A DNA stretch of 64,000 nt, taken from assembly GCF_000730625.1 (NCBI RefSeq), contig NZ_BBIT01000001.1, positions 62,001 to 126,000 on the forward strand. Direction: 5' to 3'. A model generated the notes under the pieces. It was not told the origin of the DNA, searched no databases, and saw only the letters and a program-made list of their open reading frames with translations. How positions within the stretch are numbered: the first letter of the stretch is position 1; the number at the start of each line of letters is the position of its first letter. Below, piece after piece: positions 36,533 to 44,755 of this stretch. Origin of the DNA: Pseudomonas oryzihabitans NBRC 102199 (GTDB lineage Bacteria; Pseudomonadota; Gammaproteobacteria; Pseudomonadales; Pseudomonadaceae). The position numbers were made by a program, and so were the translations under genes.

Positions 36533-37531
36533 TCAGGCGCCGATCAGCACCCGGCTGCGCTGCTGGGTGACCTGCTTGACCACCCAGACCGCGGCGATGC
36601 AGCAGAGCAGGGTGATCAGCGTCAGGCACAGGCGGGTCCCCAGGTACTGGGCGAAATTCTGCTCACCCAGCAGGCGCCCCAGCACCCGGTAGGCGCCAGC
36701 CAGGTAGCCGTGCAGGAAGTAGATGGCGAAGCTGTAGGCGCCGAGCAGGGCCATGCCCTTGGCCAGGCGGCTGTCGGCACCTTCCGGCGTCTTGACCCGC
36801 TGGCTGAAGACGGCGAACAGCAGCAGGCACAGCACCAGTTTCTGCAGGCCATAGAAGGCGCTGTCGAGCACCGCCGCGCCACTCAGCAGCACCAGGGCCG
36901 CCAGCAGCCAGTAGCGCGCCTGGGGTCGTTGCAGGCGCTCGCGCTGTTCGCAGGCCAGCATGCCGCAGAGGTAGATTGGCAGGAAATGCAGCGCCGCCAG
37001 CAGCGGATCGGCATCGTTGGCCGGACGGTCGGACACCAGGAAATACAGCAGGCCGATCATGGTCGCTGCCGGCAGCAGGCCATGCTTGACGATCCATTCG
37101 AGGACCGGCGCGAGCAGGAAGATCAGCGTCAGCGCGGGAATGAACCACAACGGACCGAGGTGGGCGCCGGTGGCCAGCAGCAGGGCGGTCTGGGCGAAGG
37201 GCGGCCAGTCATGGAAGGCGTTCATGTCGATCCATTCGTGTTCCTGCTTGAGTCCGGAGACATAGAGCAGCACGGCGGGGATCGAGATCAGCAGGTAGGG
37301 CAGGATGACGTTCTGCAGCTTCTTGCTCAGGTAGACCTGGTAGCTGTATTTGCCGAGGTTGTAGCGAAAGAAGAAGCCGGACAGGGTTACGAAGATGCAG
37401 GTGGTTTCCAGCGACAGCAGATTCAGGGCGATCTGCTGGTGTTCGGTGGTCTGGTAGCTGCCCACGGTTATGTGGTGGAAAACGATGAGAACGGCCGCCA
37501 GGCCGCGGATCCAGTTGAGCTGAATCAGCAT
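36533..37531 (-). CDS. Acyltransferase family 3 membrane protein
   Basis: A 332-residue integral membrane protein with about ten hydrophobic segments. The N terminus IQLNWIRGLAAVLIVFHHI carries the conserved Arg and His pair of the Acyl_transf_3 family (OafA/NodX/WcbL-like). Members O-acetylate or otherwise acylate surface sugars from the cytoplasmic side. It is far from the polysaccharide genes of this window, so the target is open. The ATG is preceded by AAGGAAACC; an upstream GTG at 37564 in frame has no ribosome site. Confidence 0.8.
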   Translation of the reverse strand: MLIQLNWIRGLAAVLIVFHHITVGSYQTTEHQQIALNLLSLETTCIFVTLSGFFFRYNLGKYSYQVYLSKKLQNVILPYLLISIPAVLLYVSGLKQEHEWIDMNAFHDWPPFAQTALLLATGAHLGPLWFIPALTLIFLLAPVLEWIVKHGLLPAATMIGLLYFLVSDRPANDADPLLAALHFLPIYLCGMLACEQRERLQRPQARYWLLAALVLLSGAAVLDSAFYGLQKLVLCLLLFAVFSQRVKTPEGADSRLAKGMALLGAYSFAIYFLHGYLAGAYRVLGRLLGEQNFAQYLGTRLCLTLITLLCCIAAVWVVKQVTQQRSRVLIGA

Positions 37532-38011
37532 GGGAGAGGTTTCCTTGGGGAATAGGTAAACCACGCGCTCTGCCTCGGGAGAGGGGCACGGGTTGGCGAA
37601 AGCGGAAGATTGAATGCGCGGTAGAGACGGCGGACAGGCTACCGCGCCCGGCAGGACTACGCGCCGGGAAAAGAGGTGAGGCGAGGGGGCCTCTGCGCCA
37701 CGGGACTACGGTGGCAGGCGGCCAGCTTAAATTGTTTCAGGCAAGTCACTGATTACTAATCAATTTTCTTGGTTTCAAGATGTTTCGGCGGTGCAGAGTT
37801 GGCACGGATGATCGCCTCTGGAAAGGGGGTTTCATCCATTCCAGTATCCGATCAATGAGAGACGTTTTCCCCTGCAAGAAAGTCTCGATTGGTTGAGCAC
37901 TCTCGCCAATAGGGTGAGTTTCAAGATATCCAAGCGTGAGAAAAAAACCCTTTAACTCACGCAAAACCGGGCGCACTCTGCAGACTCGACTTCACCGCCC
38001 GAGACCCCGTC
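37532..38011. other. 480-bp intergenic region upstream of bauA
   Basis: No convincing gene. It contains a rather AT-rich core (37735-37960) with two operator-like palindromes: TGATTACTAATCA at 37750-37762 (perfect, 13 bp) and GCGTGAG...CTCACGC at 37934-37962 (7-bp arms, 15-bp gap). A 76-codon minus-strand frame (37746-37976) runs through these sites but has no ribosome site and unlikely composition. The region must hold the bauA promoter and perhaps part of the acyltransferase promoter. Confidence 0.5.
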
Positions 38012-39358
38012 ATGAACCAGCCGCTGACCGTTTCCCCTCCTGTCGCCGCCCAGCTCAATCTGCGCGCCCACTGGATGCCCTTCACCGCCAATCGCGCCTT
38101 CCAGAAGGATCCGCGCATCGTGGTGGCCGCCGAGGGCAGTTGGCTGACGGACGATCAGGGCCGACGCATCTATGACAGTCTCTCCGGCCTCTGGACCTGT
38201 GGCGCCGGTCACTCGCGCAAGGAGATCCAGGAGGCCGTGGCACGGCAGCTGGGCACCCTCGACTATTCGCCGGGCTTCCAGTACGGCCATCCGCTGTCCT
38301 TCCAACTGGCCGAGAAGATGGCCGAACTGACTCCGGCCGGTCTCGATCATGTCTTCTTTACCGGTTCGGGCTCCGAGAGCGCTGATACCTCGGTCAAGCT
38401 GGCGCGGGCCTACTGGCGCATCAAGGGCCAGCCGGCCAAGACCAAGCTGATCGGCCGGGCCCGCGGCTATCACGGCGTCAACATCGCCGGCACCAGCCTG
38501 GGTGGCATCGGCGGCAACCGGAAGCTGTATGGCTCCTTCATGGACGTCGACCACCTTCCGCACACCCTGCAACCGGGCCTGGCGTTTACCAGGGGCATGG
38601 CCGAGACCGGTGGCGTGGAGCTGGCCAACGAGCTGCTCAAGCTGATCGAGCTGCACGATGCCTCCAACATCGCCGCCGTCATCGTCGAGCCCATGTCCGG
38701 TTCGGCCGGGGTGATCGTGCCGCCGGTGGGCTATCTGCAGCGCCTGCGCGAGATCTGCACCCAGCACGACATCCTGCTGATCTTCGACGAGGTCATCACC
38801 GCCTTTGGCCGCATGGGCCGCCACACCGGCGCCGAGTTCTTCGGCGTGACGCCGGACCTCATGAACGTGGCCAAGCAGGTCACCAACGGCGCCGTGCCCC
38901 TGGGCGCTGTGATCGCCAGCAGTGCCATCTACGACACCTTCATGAACCAGGCCACGCCCGAACACATGGTGGAATTCCCCCATGGCTACACCTACTCGGC
39001 CCATCCGGTGGCCTGCGCCGCCGGCCTGGCCGCGCTGGAGCTGATGGAGCGGGAGAACCTGGTGCAACAGGCGGCCGAGCTGGCGCCCAAGTTCGAAGCT
39101 TCGCTGCATGGCCTCAAGGGCGCCAAGCACGTGGTGGACATTCGCAACTGCGGCCTGGCCGGTGCCCTGCAACTCGCCCCGCGCGATGGCGATGCGGTGA
39201 TCCGCCCGTTCGAGGCCGGCATCGCCCTGTGGAAGGCCGGTTTCTATGTCCGCTTCGGCGGCGACACCCTGCAATTCGGGCCCACCTTCAACGCCAAGAT
39301 CGAGGACCTGGACCGCGTCTTCGCCGCCGTCGGTGACGTCCTCAATCGCCTCGACTGA
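38012..39358 (+). CDS. bauA: Beta-alanine--pyruvate aminotransferase
   Basis: Class III omega-amino acid aminotransferase converting beta-alanine and pyruvate to malonate semialdehyde and alanine. The 448-residue protein closely follows the P. aeruginosa BauA pattern as I remember it: NLRAHWMPFTANRAFQKDPR at the start, the cofactor-phosphate contact FFTGSGSESADT near 118, VEPMSGSAGV near 226, LIFDEVITAFGRMG near 256, and the PLP Lys in NVAKQVTNGAVPLG near 288. Forms a two-gene unit with mmsA 56 bp downstream, the next step of beta-alanine breakdown. Confidence 0.93.
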   Translation: MNQPLTVSPPVAAQLNLRAHWMPFTANRAFQKDPRIVVAAEGSWLTDDQGRRIYDSLSGLWTCGAGHSRKEIQEAVARQLGTLDYSPGFQYGHPLSFQLAEKMAELTPAGLDHVFFTGSGSESADTSVKLARAYWRIKGQPAKTKLIGRARGYHGVNIAGTSLGGIGGNRKLYGSFMDVDHLPHTLQPGLAFTRGMAETGGVELANELLKLIELHDASNIAAVIVEPMSGSAGVIVPPVGYLQRLREICTQHDILLIFDEVITAFGRMGRHTGAEFFGVTPDLMNVAKQVTNGAVPLGAVIASSAIYDTFMNQATPEHMVEFPHGYTYSAHPVACAAGLAALELMERENLVQQAAELAPKFEASLHGLKGAKHVVDIRNCGLAGALQLAPRDGDAVIRPFEAGIALWKAGFYVRFGGDTLQFGPTFNAKIEDLDRVFAAVGDVLNRLD

Positions 39359-39414
39359 TCCCTTTTTCAGCGCTCCCGCCGCGGAGCGCCCACCTCTTGT
39401 ACAAGGAGTCCCTC

Positions 39415-40908
39415 ATGAGCCTCAAGCATCTCATCGGCGGCCAACTGGTCGACGGCGGCAGCCGCCGAGCACCGGTCTACAACCCCTCCACCGGCGCGGT
39501 GATCCGCGAAGTGCCTCTGGCCGATGCCGCCACCCTGCAACAGGCCATCGATGCCGCCCAGGCCGCCTTTCCGGCCTGGCGCAACACCCCGCCGGCCAAG
39601 CGTGCCCAGGTGCTGTTCCGCTTCAAGCAACTGCTGGAAAGCAACGAAGCGCGCCTGGTGCAGCTGATCAGCGAAGAGCACGGCAAGACCCTGGAAGACG
39701 CCGCCGGCGAATTGCGCCGTGGCATCGAGAACGTCGAATACGCCACCGCCGCGCCCGAATTGCTCAAGGGCGAATACAACCGCAATGCCGGTCCGAGCAT
39801 CGACACCTGGTCCGACTTCCAGCCCCTGGGCGTGGTGGCCGGCATCACCCCCTTCAACTTCCCGGCCATGGTGCCGCTGTGGATGTATCCGCTGGCCATC
39901 GCCTGCGGCAACACCTTCATCCTGAAGCCCAGCGAGCGCGATCCCAGCTCCACCCTGGCCATTGCCCAGCTGTTCGAGGAAGCCGGTCTGCCCAAGGGCG
40001 TGCTCAACGTGGTGCATGGCGACAAGGAAGCCGTGGACGGCCTGATCGACGCCCCCGAGGTCAAGGCGCTGAGCTTTGTCGGCTCCACCCCCATCGCCGA
40101 ATACATCTATGCCCGCGGCACCGCCAAGGGCAAGCGCGTCCAGGCGCTGGGCGGCGCCAAGAACCATGCGGTGGTCATGCCGGACGCCGACCTCGGCAAC
40201 ACCGTCAATGCGCTGATGGGCGCCGCCTACGGCTCCTGCGGCGAACGCTGCATGGCCATCTCGGTGGCGGTCTGCGTCGGTGACCAGGTCGCCGATGCCC
40301 TGATCGCCCGGCTGGTGCCGGAGATCGAAAAGCTCAAGGTCGGCCCGGGCACCCAGTGCGGCCTGGACATGGGGCCGCTGGTCACCGGCGCGCACCTGGA
40401 CAAGGTCACCGGCTATGTCGTCGACGGCGTCGCCGCGGGCGCCAAGCTGGTAGTGGACGGCCGCAGCCTCAAGGTCGCCGACCATGAAGACGGCTTCTTC
40501 CTCGGCGGCTGCCTGTTCGATCAGGTCACCCCGGAGATGCGCATCTACAAGGAAGAGATCTTTGGCCCGGTGCTCTGCGTGGTGCGGGTCAAGAGCCTTG
40601 CAGAGGGCATCGCCCTGATCAACGCCCACGAATACGGCAACGGCACCTGCATCTTCACCCGCGACGGCGAAGCGGCACGGCTGTTCGCCGATCAGATCGA
40701 AGTGGGCATGGTCGGCATCAACGTACCCCTGCCGGTACCGGTGGCCTACCACAGCTTCGGCGGGTGGAAACGCTCGCTGTTCGGCGACCTCCATGCCTAT
40801 GGCCCCGACGGTGTGCGCTTCTACACCCGGCGCAAGACCATCACCCAGCGCTGGCCGCAGCGCGAGGCCCAGGAGGCTTCGCAGTTTGCCTTTCCCAGCA
40901 ACGGCTGA
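39415..40908 (+). CDS. mmsA: CoA-acylating methylmalonate/malonate-semialdehyde dehydrogenase
   Basis: A 497-residue aldehyde dehydrogenase that converts malonate semialdehyde (or methylmalonate semialdehyde from valine) to acetyl- or propionyl-CoA with NAD. It carries FNFPAMVPLWM near 146, the glycine motif FVGSTPIAEYIY near 222, and the catalytic Cys in GSCGERCMAISV near 280. The start ATG follows AAGGAG by seven bases; an ATG 18 bp earlier in frame is upstream of that site. Next to bauA it is better seen as the beta-alanine partner (BauC role). Confidence 0.93.
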   Translation: MSLKHLIGGQLVDGGSRRAPVYNPSTGAVIREVPLADAATLQQAIDAAQAAFPAWRNTPPAKRAQVLFRFKQLLESNEARLVQLISEEHGKTLEDAAGELRRGIENVEYATAAPELLKGEYNRNAGPSIDTWSDFQPLGVVAGITPFNFPAMVPLWMYPLAIACGNTFILKPSERDPSSTLAIAQLFEEAGLPKGVLNVVHGDKEAVDGLIDAPEVKALSFVGSTPIAEYIYARGTAKGKRVQALGGAKNHAVVMPDADLGNTVNALMGAAYGSCGERCMAISVAVCVGDQVADALIARLVPEIEKLKVGPGTQCGLDMGPLVTGAHLDKVTGYVVDGVAAGAKLVVDGRSLKVADHEDGFFLGGCLFDQVTPEMRIYKEEIFGPVLCVVRVKSLAEGIALINAHEYGNGTCIFTRDGEAARLFADQIEVGMVGINVPLPVPVAYHSFGGWKRSLFGDLHAYGPDGVRFYTRRKTITQRWPQREAQEASQFAFPSNG

Positions 40909-40916
40909 CCGCTAGA

Positions 40917-40966
40917 AAAGCCCATTCCTTGGCCTGCCGCACAGCAGGCCGGCCGGGGAAGGCTTT
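40917..40966 (+). terminator. Nested hairpin after mmsA
   Basis: An inner stem GGCCTGC / GCAGGCC and an outer pair AAAGCC / GGCTTT enclose the stretch eight bases after the mmsA stop. The T-run is only three bases long, so termination is likely but not certain. Confidence 0.45.
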
Positions 40967-40999
40967 ACCCTTCGGCTGCCCCCAGCCGCCGAAGTCCCC

Positions 41000-41737
41000 A
41001 TGTCTGCCACCCCCTTCACAGCCGTCGCCCATCTCGGGTGTGTGATTGGCCTGCTGCTCGCGAGCCTGACCGGTTGCACCAGTCAGTCCGCCCAGGACAT
41101 CGCCCGGCAATTCGGCAAGACCCGCCCCAGCGAATTCCTGCAGACCAGCTCCGACCGCATGGCCACCCTCGCCATGCAGGCCAATCTGCAGAGCCTCTAT
41201 CTGCTGATGAACAAGCTCTATCTGCGCAATCCGGCCGAATGGAAAAAGACCGGGCTGCCCGATGCGGCCAGTGCCGAGCGCGAAATCCGTATGGCCATCG
41301 AGCAACGGCGCAGCCTGCCGGCGCTGGGCGGACGCAAGGACGTGGCGGCCCTGAGCTACGTGTTGGGTGATGACTACCGCGGCGATCGCGTCGGCGCCTT
41401 CATCTATGCCATCGGCAGCATGATCATCGCCGCCCACGGCAATCGCACCGAGTTCTATATCACCGACGTGGTGGATGCGCGCTTCGTCAACAACGCCGCG
41501 CGCAACATCGAGAAGGCCACCTGGCTGCTCGGCCAGCGCAAGAACGCCGCGGGCGAACCCCTGCTGTTCGCCAACGAGATCTCGGAGGAGGGCAGCAACC
41601 TCAGCTTCGCCACCGAATTCGGCAAGATCGTCGCCCGCCTGGACCTGCTCGCCCAGTTGCTGGACGAGCGCTATCGGCGCATCGGCGTCAACTACGCCCA
41701 GAGTCTGCTGTTCATCAATTTCCTGCCGGTGCAGTAG
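41000..41737 (+). CDS. Hypothetical lipoprotein
   Basis: A 245-residue protein with a lipoprotein signal peptide: a hydrophobic stretch (residues 12-23) ends in the lipobox LTGC with Cys26 as the lipidation site, so it is placed in the outer or inner membrane facing the periplasm. The mature part is mostly helical (LQSLYLLMNKLYLRNPAEW, RNIEKATWLLGQRKN). Conserved-looking but I do not recognise a named family. Neighbours give no function. Plus-strand gene with a weak ribosome site. Confidence 0.75.
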   Translation: MSATPFTAVAHLGCVIGLLLASLTGCTSQSAQDIARQFGKTRPSEFLQTSSDRMATLAMQANLQSLYLLMNKLYLRNPAEWKKTGLPDAASAEREIRMAIEQRRSLPALGGRKDVAALSYVLGDDYRGDRVGAFIYAIGSMIIAAHGNRTEFYITDVVDARFVNNAARNIEKATWLLGQRKNAAGEPLLFANEISEEGSNLSFATEFGKIVARLDLLAQLLDERYRRIGVNYAQSLLFINFLPVQ

Positions 41738-41827
41738 CGCCTTCGACCAGGCGTCCCCTAGAGTCGAGAGTGGAGCGCGCCGCCGCCAGCGGCACTGCGC
41801 AGCAGCCGGCAGCGCCCTGAGCGGGCC

Positions 41828-42370
41828 TTACAGCGGCTTGGTCAGTTCCTTGGCGCGGTCGTAGGCTTTGGAGAAGCCCTTGAGCGACAGGCTTTCGCTG
41901 GCGGTCTCGCCGTTGGCGACCGGGGTGGTCACGGTCAGGCGACCGCCGCGCTGCAGCTGCTTGAAGACGTCACCGACGAATTCCACCGGCACCACGCAGC
42001 CCTGGGGGATGCAGGTGTGGAAGGGCCGATTCTCCAGGCTGCGCTTGTCGATCTGCAGCGAGATCGGCTTGGTCACCGCCACGCCGAAGGGCAGCACCAG
42101 GATACCGTCCACGCCTTCACGATTGGGACGCAGCTCGGTGACCAGCATGCGCTGACCCTTGGCGCTGTCCTTCTGCTGGGTGATGGCGCACAGCTGCACG
42201 GAACGGTCCACGTTGCGGGCGATGCGGCAGATCACCTGCCAGTCGCCATACTTCTCCGTGACCGACGGCTGGGGTTCCTGGGCGTTGTTGGGCGCGGACT
42301 GGGCGAAGGCCTGGCCGGCGAGCAGCAGGGGCGCGAGGAACAGGGCCGGGCGGAGGAAGCGCTGAGACAT
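41828..42370 (-). CDS. IalB (invasion-associated locus B) family periplasmic protein
   Basis: A 180-residue exported protein. The signal peptide is residues 1-24 (RFLRPALFLAPLLLAGQAFA, cut before QS). The mature protein shows the IalB pattern: YGDWQVICR, a paired Cys in VQLCAITQQ, LPFGVAV, and PFHTCIPQGCVVPVEF with a likely disulphide pair. Despite the name, the family is common in free-living proteobacteria and its role is unclear. The ATG follows CAAGGA; an ATG 33 bp upstream is less likely because it would put charged residues before the signal. Confidence 0.87.
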   Translation of the reverse strand: MSQRFLRPALFLAPLLLAGQAFAQSAPNNAQEPQPSVTEKYGDWQVICRIARNVDRSVQLCAITQQKDSAKGQRMLVTELRPNREGVDGILVLPFGVAVTKPISLQIDKRSLENRPFHTCIPQGCVVPVEFVGDVFKQLQRGGRLTVTTPVANGETASESLSLKGFSKAYDRAKELTKPL

Positions 42371-42445
42371 GAAGAGTCCTTGGCAGGAAAAAAAGAGCCT
42401 CAAGGGTAGGGCATCGCTCCGCCAGGGAACACCCCGGCACGACGA

Positions 42446-42784
42446 TCAGGCCTTTTTGACGAACTCGGATTTGAGCTTCATCGCACCTATGCCATCGATC
42501 TTGCAGTCGATGTCGTGGTCGCCGTCGACCAGGCGGATGTTCTTGACCTTGGTGCCGACCTTGACCACCAGCGACGAGCCCTTGACCTTGAGGTCCTTGA
42601 TCACGCTGACGGTATCGCCGTCCTGCAGGGTATTGCCGACCGCATCGCGGATCACCTTGGCCTCGTCCGCGGCGCCAGCGTCGCCGGGCGTCCATTCATG
42701 GGCGCATTCCGGGCAGATCAGCTGGTCGCCGTCGGCGTAGGTGTATTCGGAAGCGCAGCGGGGGCAGGGCGGCAAAGCGGTCAT
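42446..42784 (-). CDS. yjdM: Zinc-ribbon protein YjdM (PhnA family)
   Basis: A 112-residue protein with an N-terminal zinc ribbon (CPRCASEY and CPECAHEW, residues 8-30) and a C-terminal SH3-like barrel ([37 protein letters not shown]). Historically called PhnA although not part of phosphonate use. Function uncertain. Single gene, transcribed toward the ialB gene. Confidence 0.92.
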   Translation of the reverse strand: MTALPPCPRCASEYTYADGDQLICPECAHEWTPGDAGAADEAKVIRDAVGNTLQDGDTVSVIKDLKVKGSSLVVKVGTKVKNIRLVDGDHDIDCKIDGIGAMKLKSEFVKKA

Positions 42785-42862
42785 GGTGTGAGCACCTGGC
42801 TGGAAAAGCCGCGCATTGTATAGGGTTTTAGGCGCGTCCGGGTGGACTCGATCCCTCTGGGC

Positions 42863-44008
42863 CTAGGCGGCCAGCTGTACTTCGACCACGGTGCCGTTGT
42901 CGTTGCGGTAGCGGGCCTCGCCGCCGAGCTGTTCGGCCAGGCTGTTGATGATCTTGAAGCCCAGGCGCTGGCTGGTACGCGGATTGAACTGCTGCGGCAT
43001 GCCGCGGCCGTTGTCGGCGATACGCAACAGCAGCTGCTGATCGTCGCCGCGCTGCAGGCTGATGCTGATGAGGCCGCGCTGGCTGGCGTCGAAGGCGTGC
43101 TTGAGGGAGTTGGTCACCACCTCGGCCACCAGCATCGACAGGGTGGTCAGGCGGGGCAGGTCGAAATTGAGCGGTTCGGCGGTGATGGCGCAGGAGACGT
43201 TGGCCTGTCCCGCGGCGGCCAGCAGATCGCTGGTCAGCAGCTGCAGGTGGTGGGCCACCGGCTGATCGGCATCGGCGGGGTCGTGCAGGCGCCGGTGGAT
43301 ACGCGAAATGCTCTCCAGTCGTGAGCGGGCCTCTTCCAGGGCCTGGGACGCCTGGCTGTCGCCGGGCAACTTGAGTTGCTGCAGCATGAGCAGCGAGGCG
43401 ATGAACTGGATGTTGTTGGCGACCCGGTGCTGCAACTCCTGGAACATCGTGGTCTGGACGTCGTAGAGGTCGCGGATCACCTGCTGCTCGGCGCGCAGCC
43501 GGGCGCTGGCCGTGTGCATGTAATGGATCAGCACGATGTCGACGCTGACGATGACCACGTAGAAGGCCAGCGCCAGGGCGCCCTGGGGACCGACGACGAA
43601 GGTCCAGCCCGGCGGGATGAAGAAGTACCAGGCGGCCAGGCCGGACAGCACGGCGCACAGGGTACCGGCGCCGCTGCCGCAGAAGAAGGCGGTCAGGATG
43701 ACGGCGGGAAAGAAGGTCAGGTAGGGAAAGCCCTGCAACAGGACGTCCACCAGGGCGAAGCGTGCCGCCAGGGCCAGGCCGAACGCCAGCAGCGCGAGGC
43801 TGTAGGCCAATGCCGGGCGAGCGCGGATCCTGCTGCTGAGATCGCTGATCCAATGACGACGAGACGACGGATCCAAAGCTCTGACCTGCGGAGTAGACGG
43901 CGGCGGCGCCAGCTTAACGCAAAGCCGTCTCGCTTGGGGGTACGACAGGCCCAAAGGTGGCTCTGCCCAGCCCGACGGCGGCTTCCTGTACAAGACTTGC
44001 ACCGGCAT
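42863..44008 (-). CDS. Membrane sensor histidine kinase (DUF4118 + HisKA_2/HWE type)
   Basis: About 381 residues from the ATG chosen here. Several hydrophobic segments (about residues 65-170, YSLALLAFGLALAARFALV, GFPYLTFFPAVILTAFFCG) form a DUF4118-like KdpD-type membrane module. The phosphoacceptor His is in ELQHRVANNIQFIASLLML near residue 194, typical of HisKA_2 kinases, followed by an ATPase domain with EVVTNSLKHAF, ADNGRGMP and GFKIINSLAEQLGG. The frame stays open to 44122, but that start would leave only 18 bp before the divergent regulator gene. True start uncertain. The likely partner is the divergent response regulator. Confidence 0.82.
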   Translation of the reverse strand: MPVQVLYRKPPSGWAEPPLGLSYPQARRLCVKLAPPPSTPQVRALDPSSRRHWISDLSSRIRARPALAYSLALLAFGLALAARFALVDVLLQGFPYLTFFPAVILTAFFCGSGAGTLCAVLSGLAAWYFFIPPGWTFVVGPQGALALAFYVVIVSVDIVLIHYMHTASARLRAEQQVIRDLYDVQTTMFQELQHRVANNIQFIASLLMLQQLKLPGDSQASQALEEARSRLESISRIHRRLHDPADADQPVAHHLQLLTSDLLAAAGQANVSCAITAEPLNFDLPRLTTLSMLVAEVVTNSLKHAFDASQRGLISISLQRGDDQQLLLRIADNGRGMPQQFNPRTSQRLGFKIINSLAEQLGGEARYRNDNGTVVEVQLAA

Positions 44009-44140
44009 GGCTGGAACTGCCGGCAACGCGCCTTTCGCGGCGTATTTTCTTGTACAGGCTTTCCCTTGGTCGTACAGGGCAGGACGGCAACGAAACGCTA
44101 TGGTCGAACGATTGCGTCTCAACCATCACAGGATCCGCTC

Positions 44141-44515
44141 ATGAATCGCCAGCGCGTATTGGTCGCCGAAGATGAGCCTGTCCTGCTCGATCTGCTGCAG
44201 GAATTGTTCGAGAGCTGGGGTTATCAGGTGCATGCCTTCGGCAGCGCCGACGCCGCCTGTGCCTTTCTGCAAGACGAGCAGCCGCAGCTGGATCTGCTCT
44301 TCACCGATGTGCGCATGCCGGGAATCCTGAGCGGCGTCGACTTGGCGCTGCAGGCGCGAGGACGGCAGGCCAATCTGCCCATCGTCATCACCTCGGGTTA
44401 TTGCGACGACAATCCCGCCCGCGCGGCACGGGTGACCTTTTTGCCCAAGCCCTGGGATCTGGAGGCGTTGCACCGCAGTTGCCCCACGCCCGGGGCCCAG
44501 GTGAATCTCGTCTAG
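44141..44515 (+). CDS. Single-domain response regulator
   Basis: A 124-residue receiver domain without output domain. The acidic pair is in VLVAEDEPVLL, the phosphorylation Asp in LLFTDVRMPG (about residue 53), the conserved Thr/Ser in VITSGYC and the Lys in FLPKPWDLE. The ATG follows GGATCC with a modest ribosome site. Divergent from the HisKA_2 sensor kinase, a frequent pairing; it may act by protein contact or as a phosphate sink. Confidence 0.88.
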   Translation: MNRQRVLVAEDEPVLLDLLQELFESWGYQVHAFGSADAACAFLQDEQPQLDLLFTDVRMPGILSGVDLALQARGRQANLPIVITSGYCDDNPARAARVTFLPKPWDLEALHRSCPTPGAQVNLV

Positions 44516-44560
44516 GCGGTCGTCAGCGTTGTGGCGTCGAGTGAATCGCAGCCATGAAAA

Positions 44561-44590
44561 AAGCCCGTAGCGGTTGCCCGCTACGGGCTT
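44561..44590. terminator. Bidirectional Rho-independent terminator
   Basis: A 13-bp perfect stem (AAGCCCGTAGCGG with CCGCTACGGGCTT) and a TTGC loop, with an A-run before and a T-run after, so it can end the response-regulator transcript on the plus strand and the tRNA-Asn transcript on the minus strand. Confidence 0.9.
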
Positions 44591-44599
44591 TTCAGATTT

Positions 44600-44675
44600 T
44601 GGCTCCGCGACCTGGACTCGAACCAGGGACCCAATGATTAACAGTCATTTGCTCTACCGACTGAGCTATCGCGGA
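44600..44675 (-). tRNA. tRNA-Asn (anticodon GTT)
   Basis: On the minus strand a 76-base cloverleaf begins TCCGCGATAGCTCAG and ends with TTCGAGTCC and encoded CCA. The acceptor stem TCCGCGA pairs with TCGCGGA; the anticodon loop reads CTGTTAA, giving GTT for asparagine. The D-loop and T-loop consensus bases are intact. No integrase or repeated 3' end is seen next to it, so it does not mark an island border here. Confidence 0.97.
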
Positions 44676-44755
44676 ACAACGGAGCGTATCTTACTGATAG
44701 ATAACGGGAAGTCAAGCCTCGGCGACCGGAAAACGGCGCCGCCAAAGCGGCTGCC

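Noticed and set aside
37793..37812. TGGCACGGATGATCGC as a sigma-54 promoter for bauA
   Set aside because: The -24 half is perfect but the -12 GC is one base too far and lacks TT; and it lies more than 190 bp before bauA.
37746..37976. 76-codon minus-strand frame upstream of bauA
   Set aside because: No ribosome site, composition unlike a protein, and it runs through the palindromes and the expected bauA promoter.
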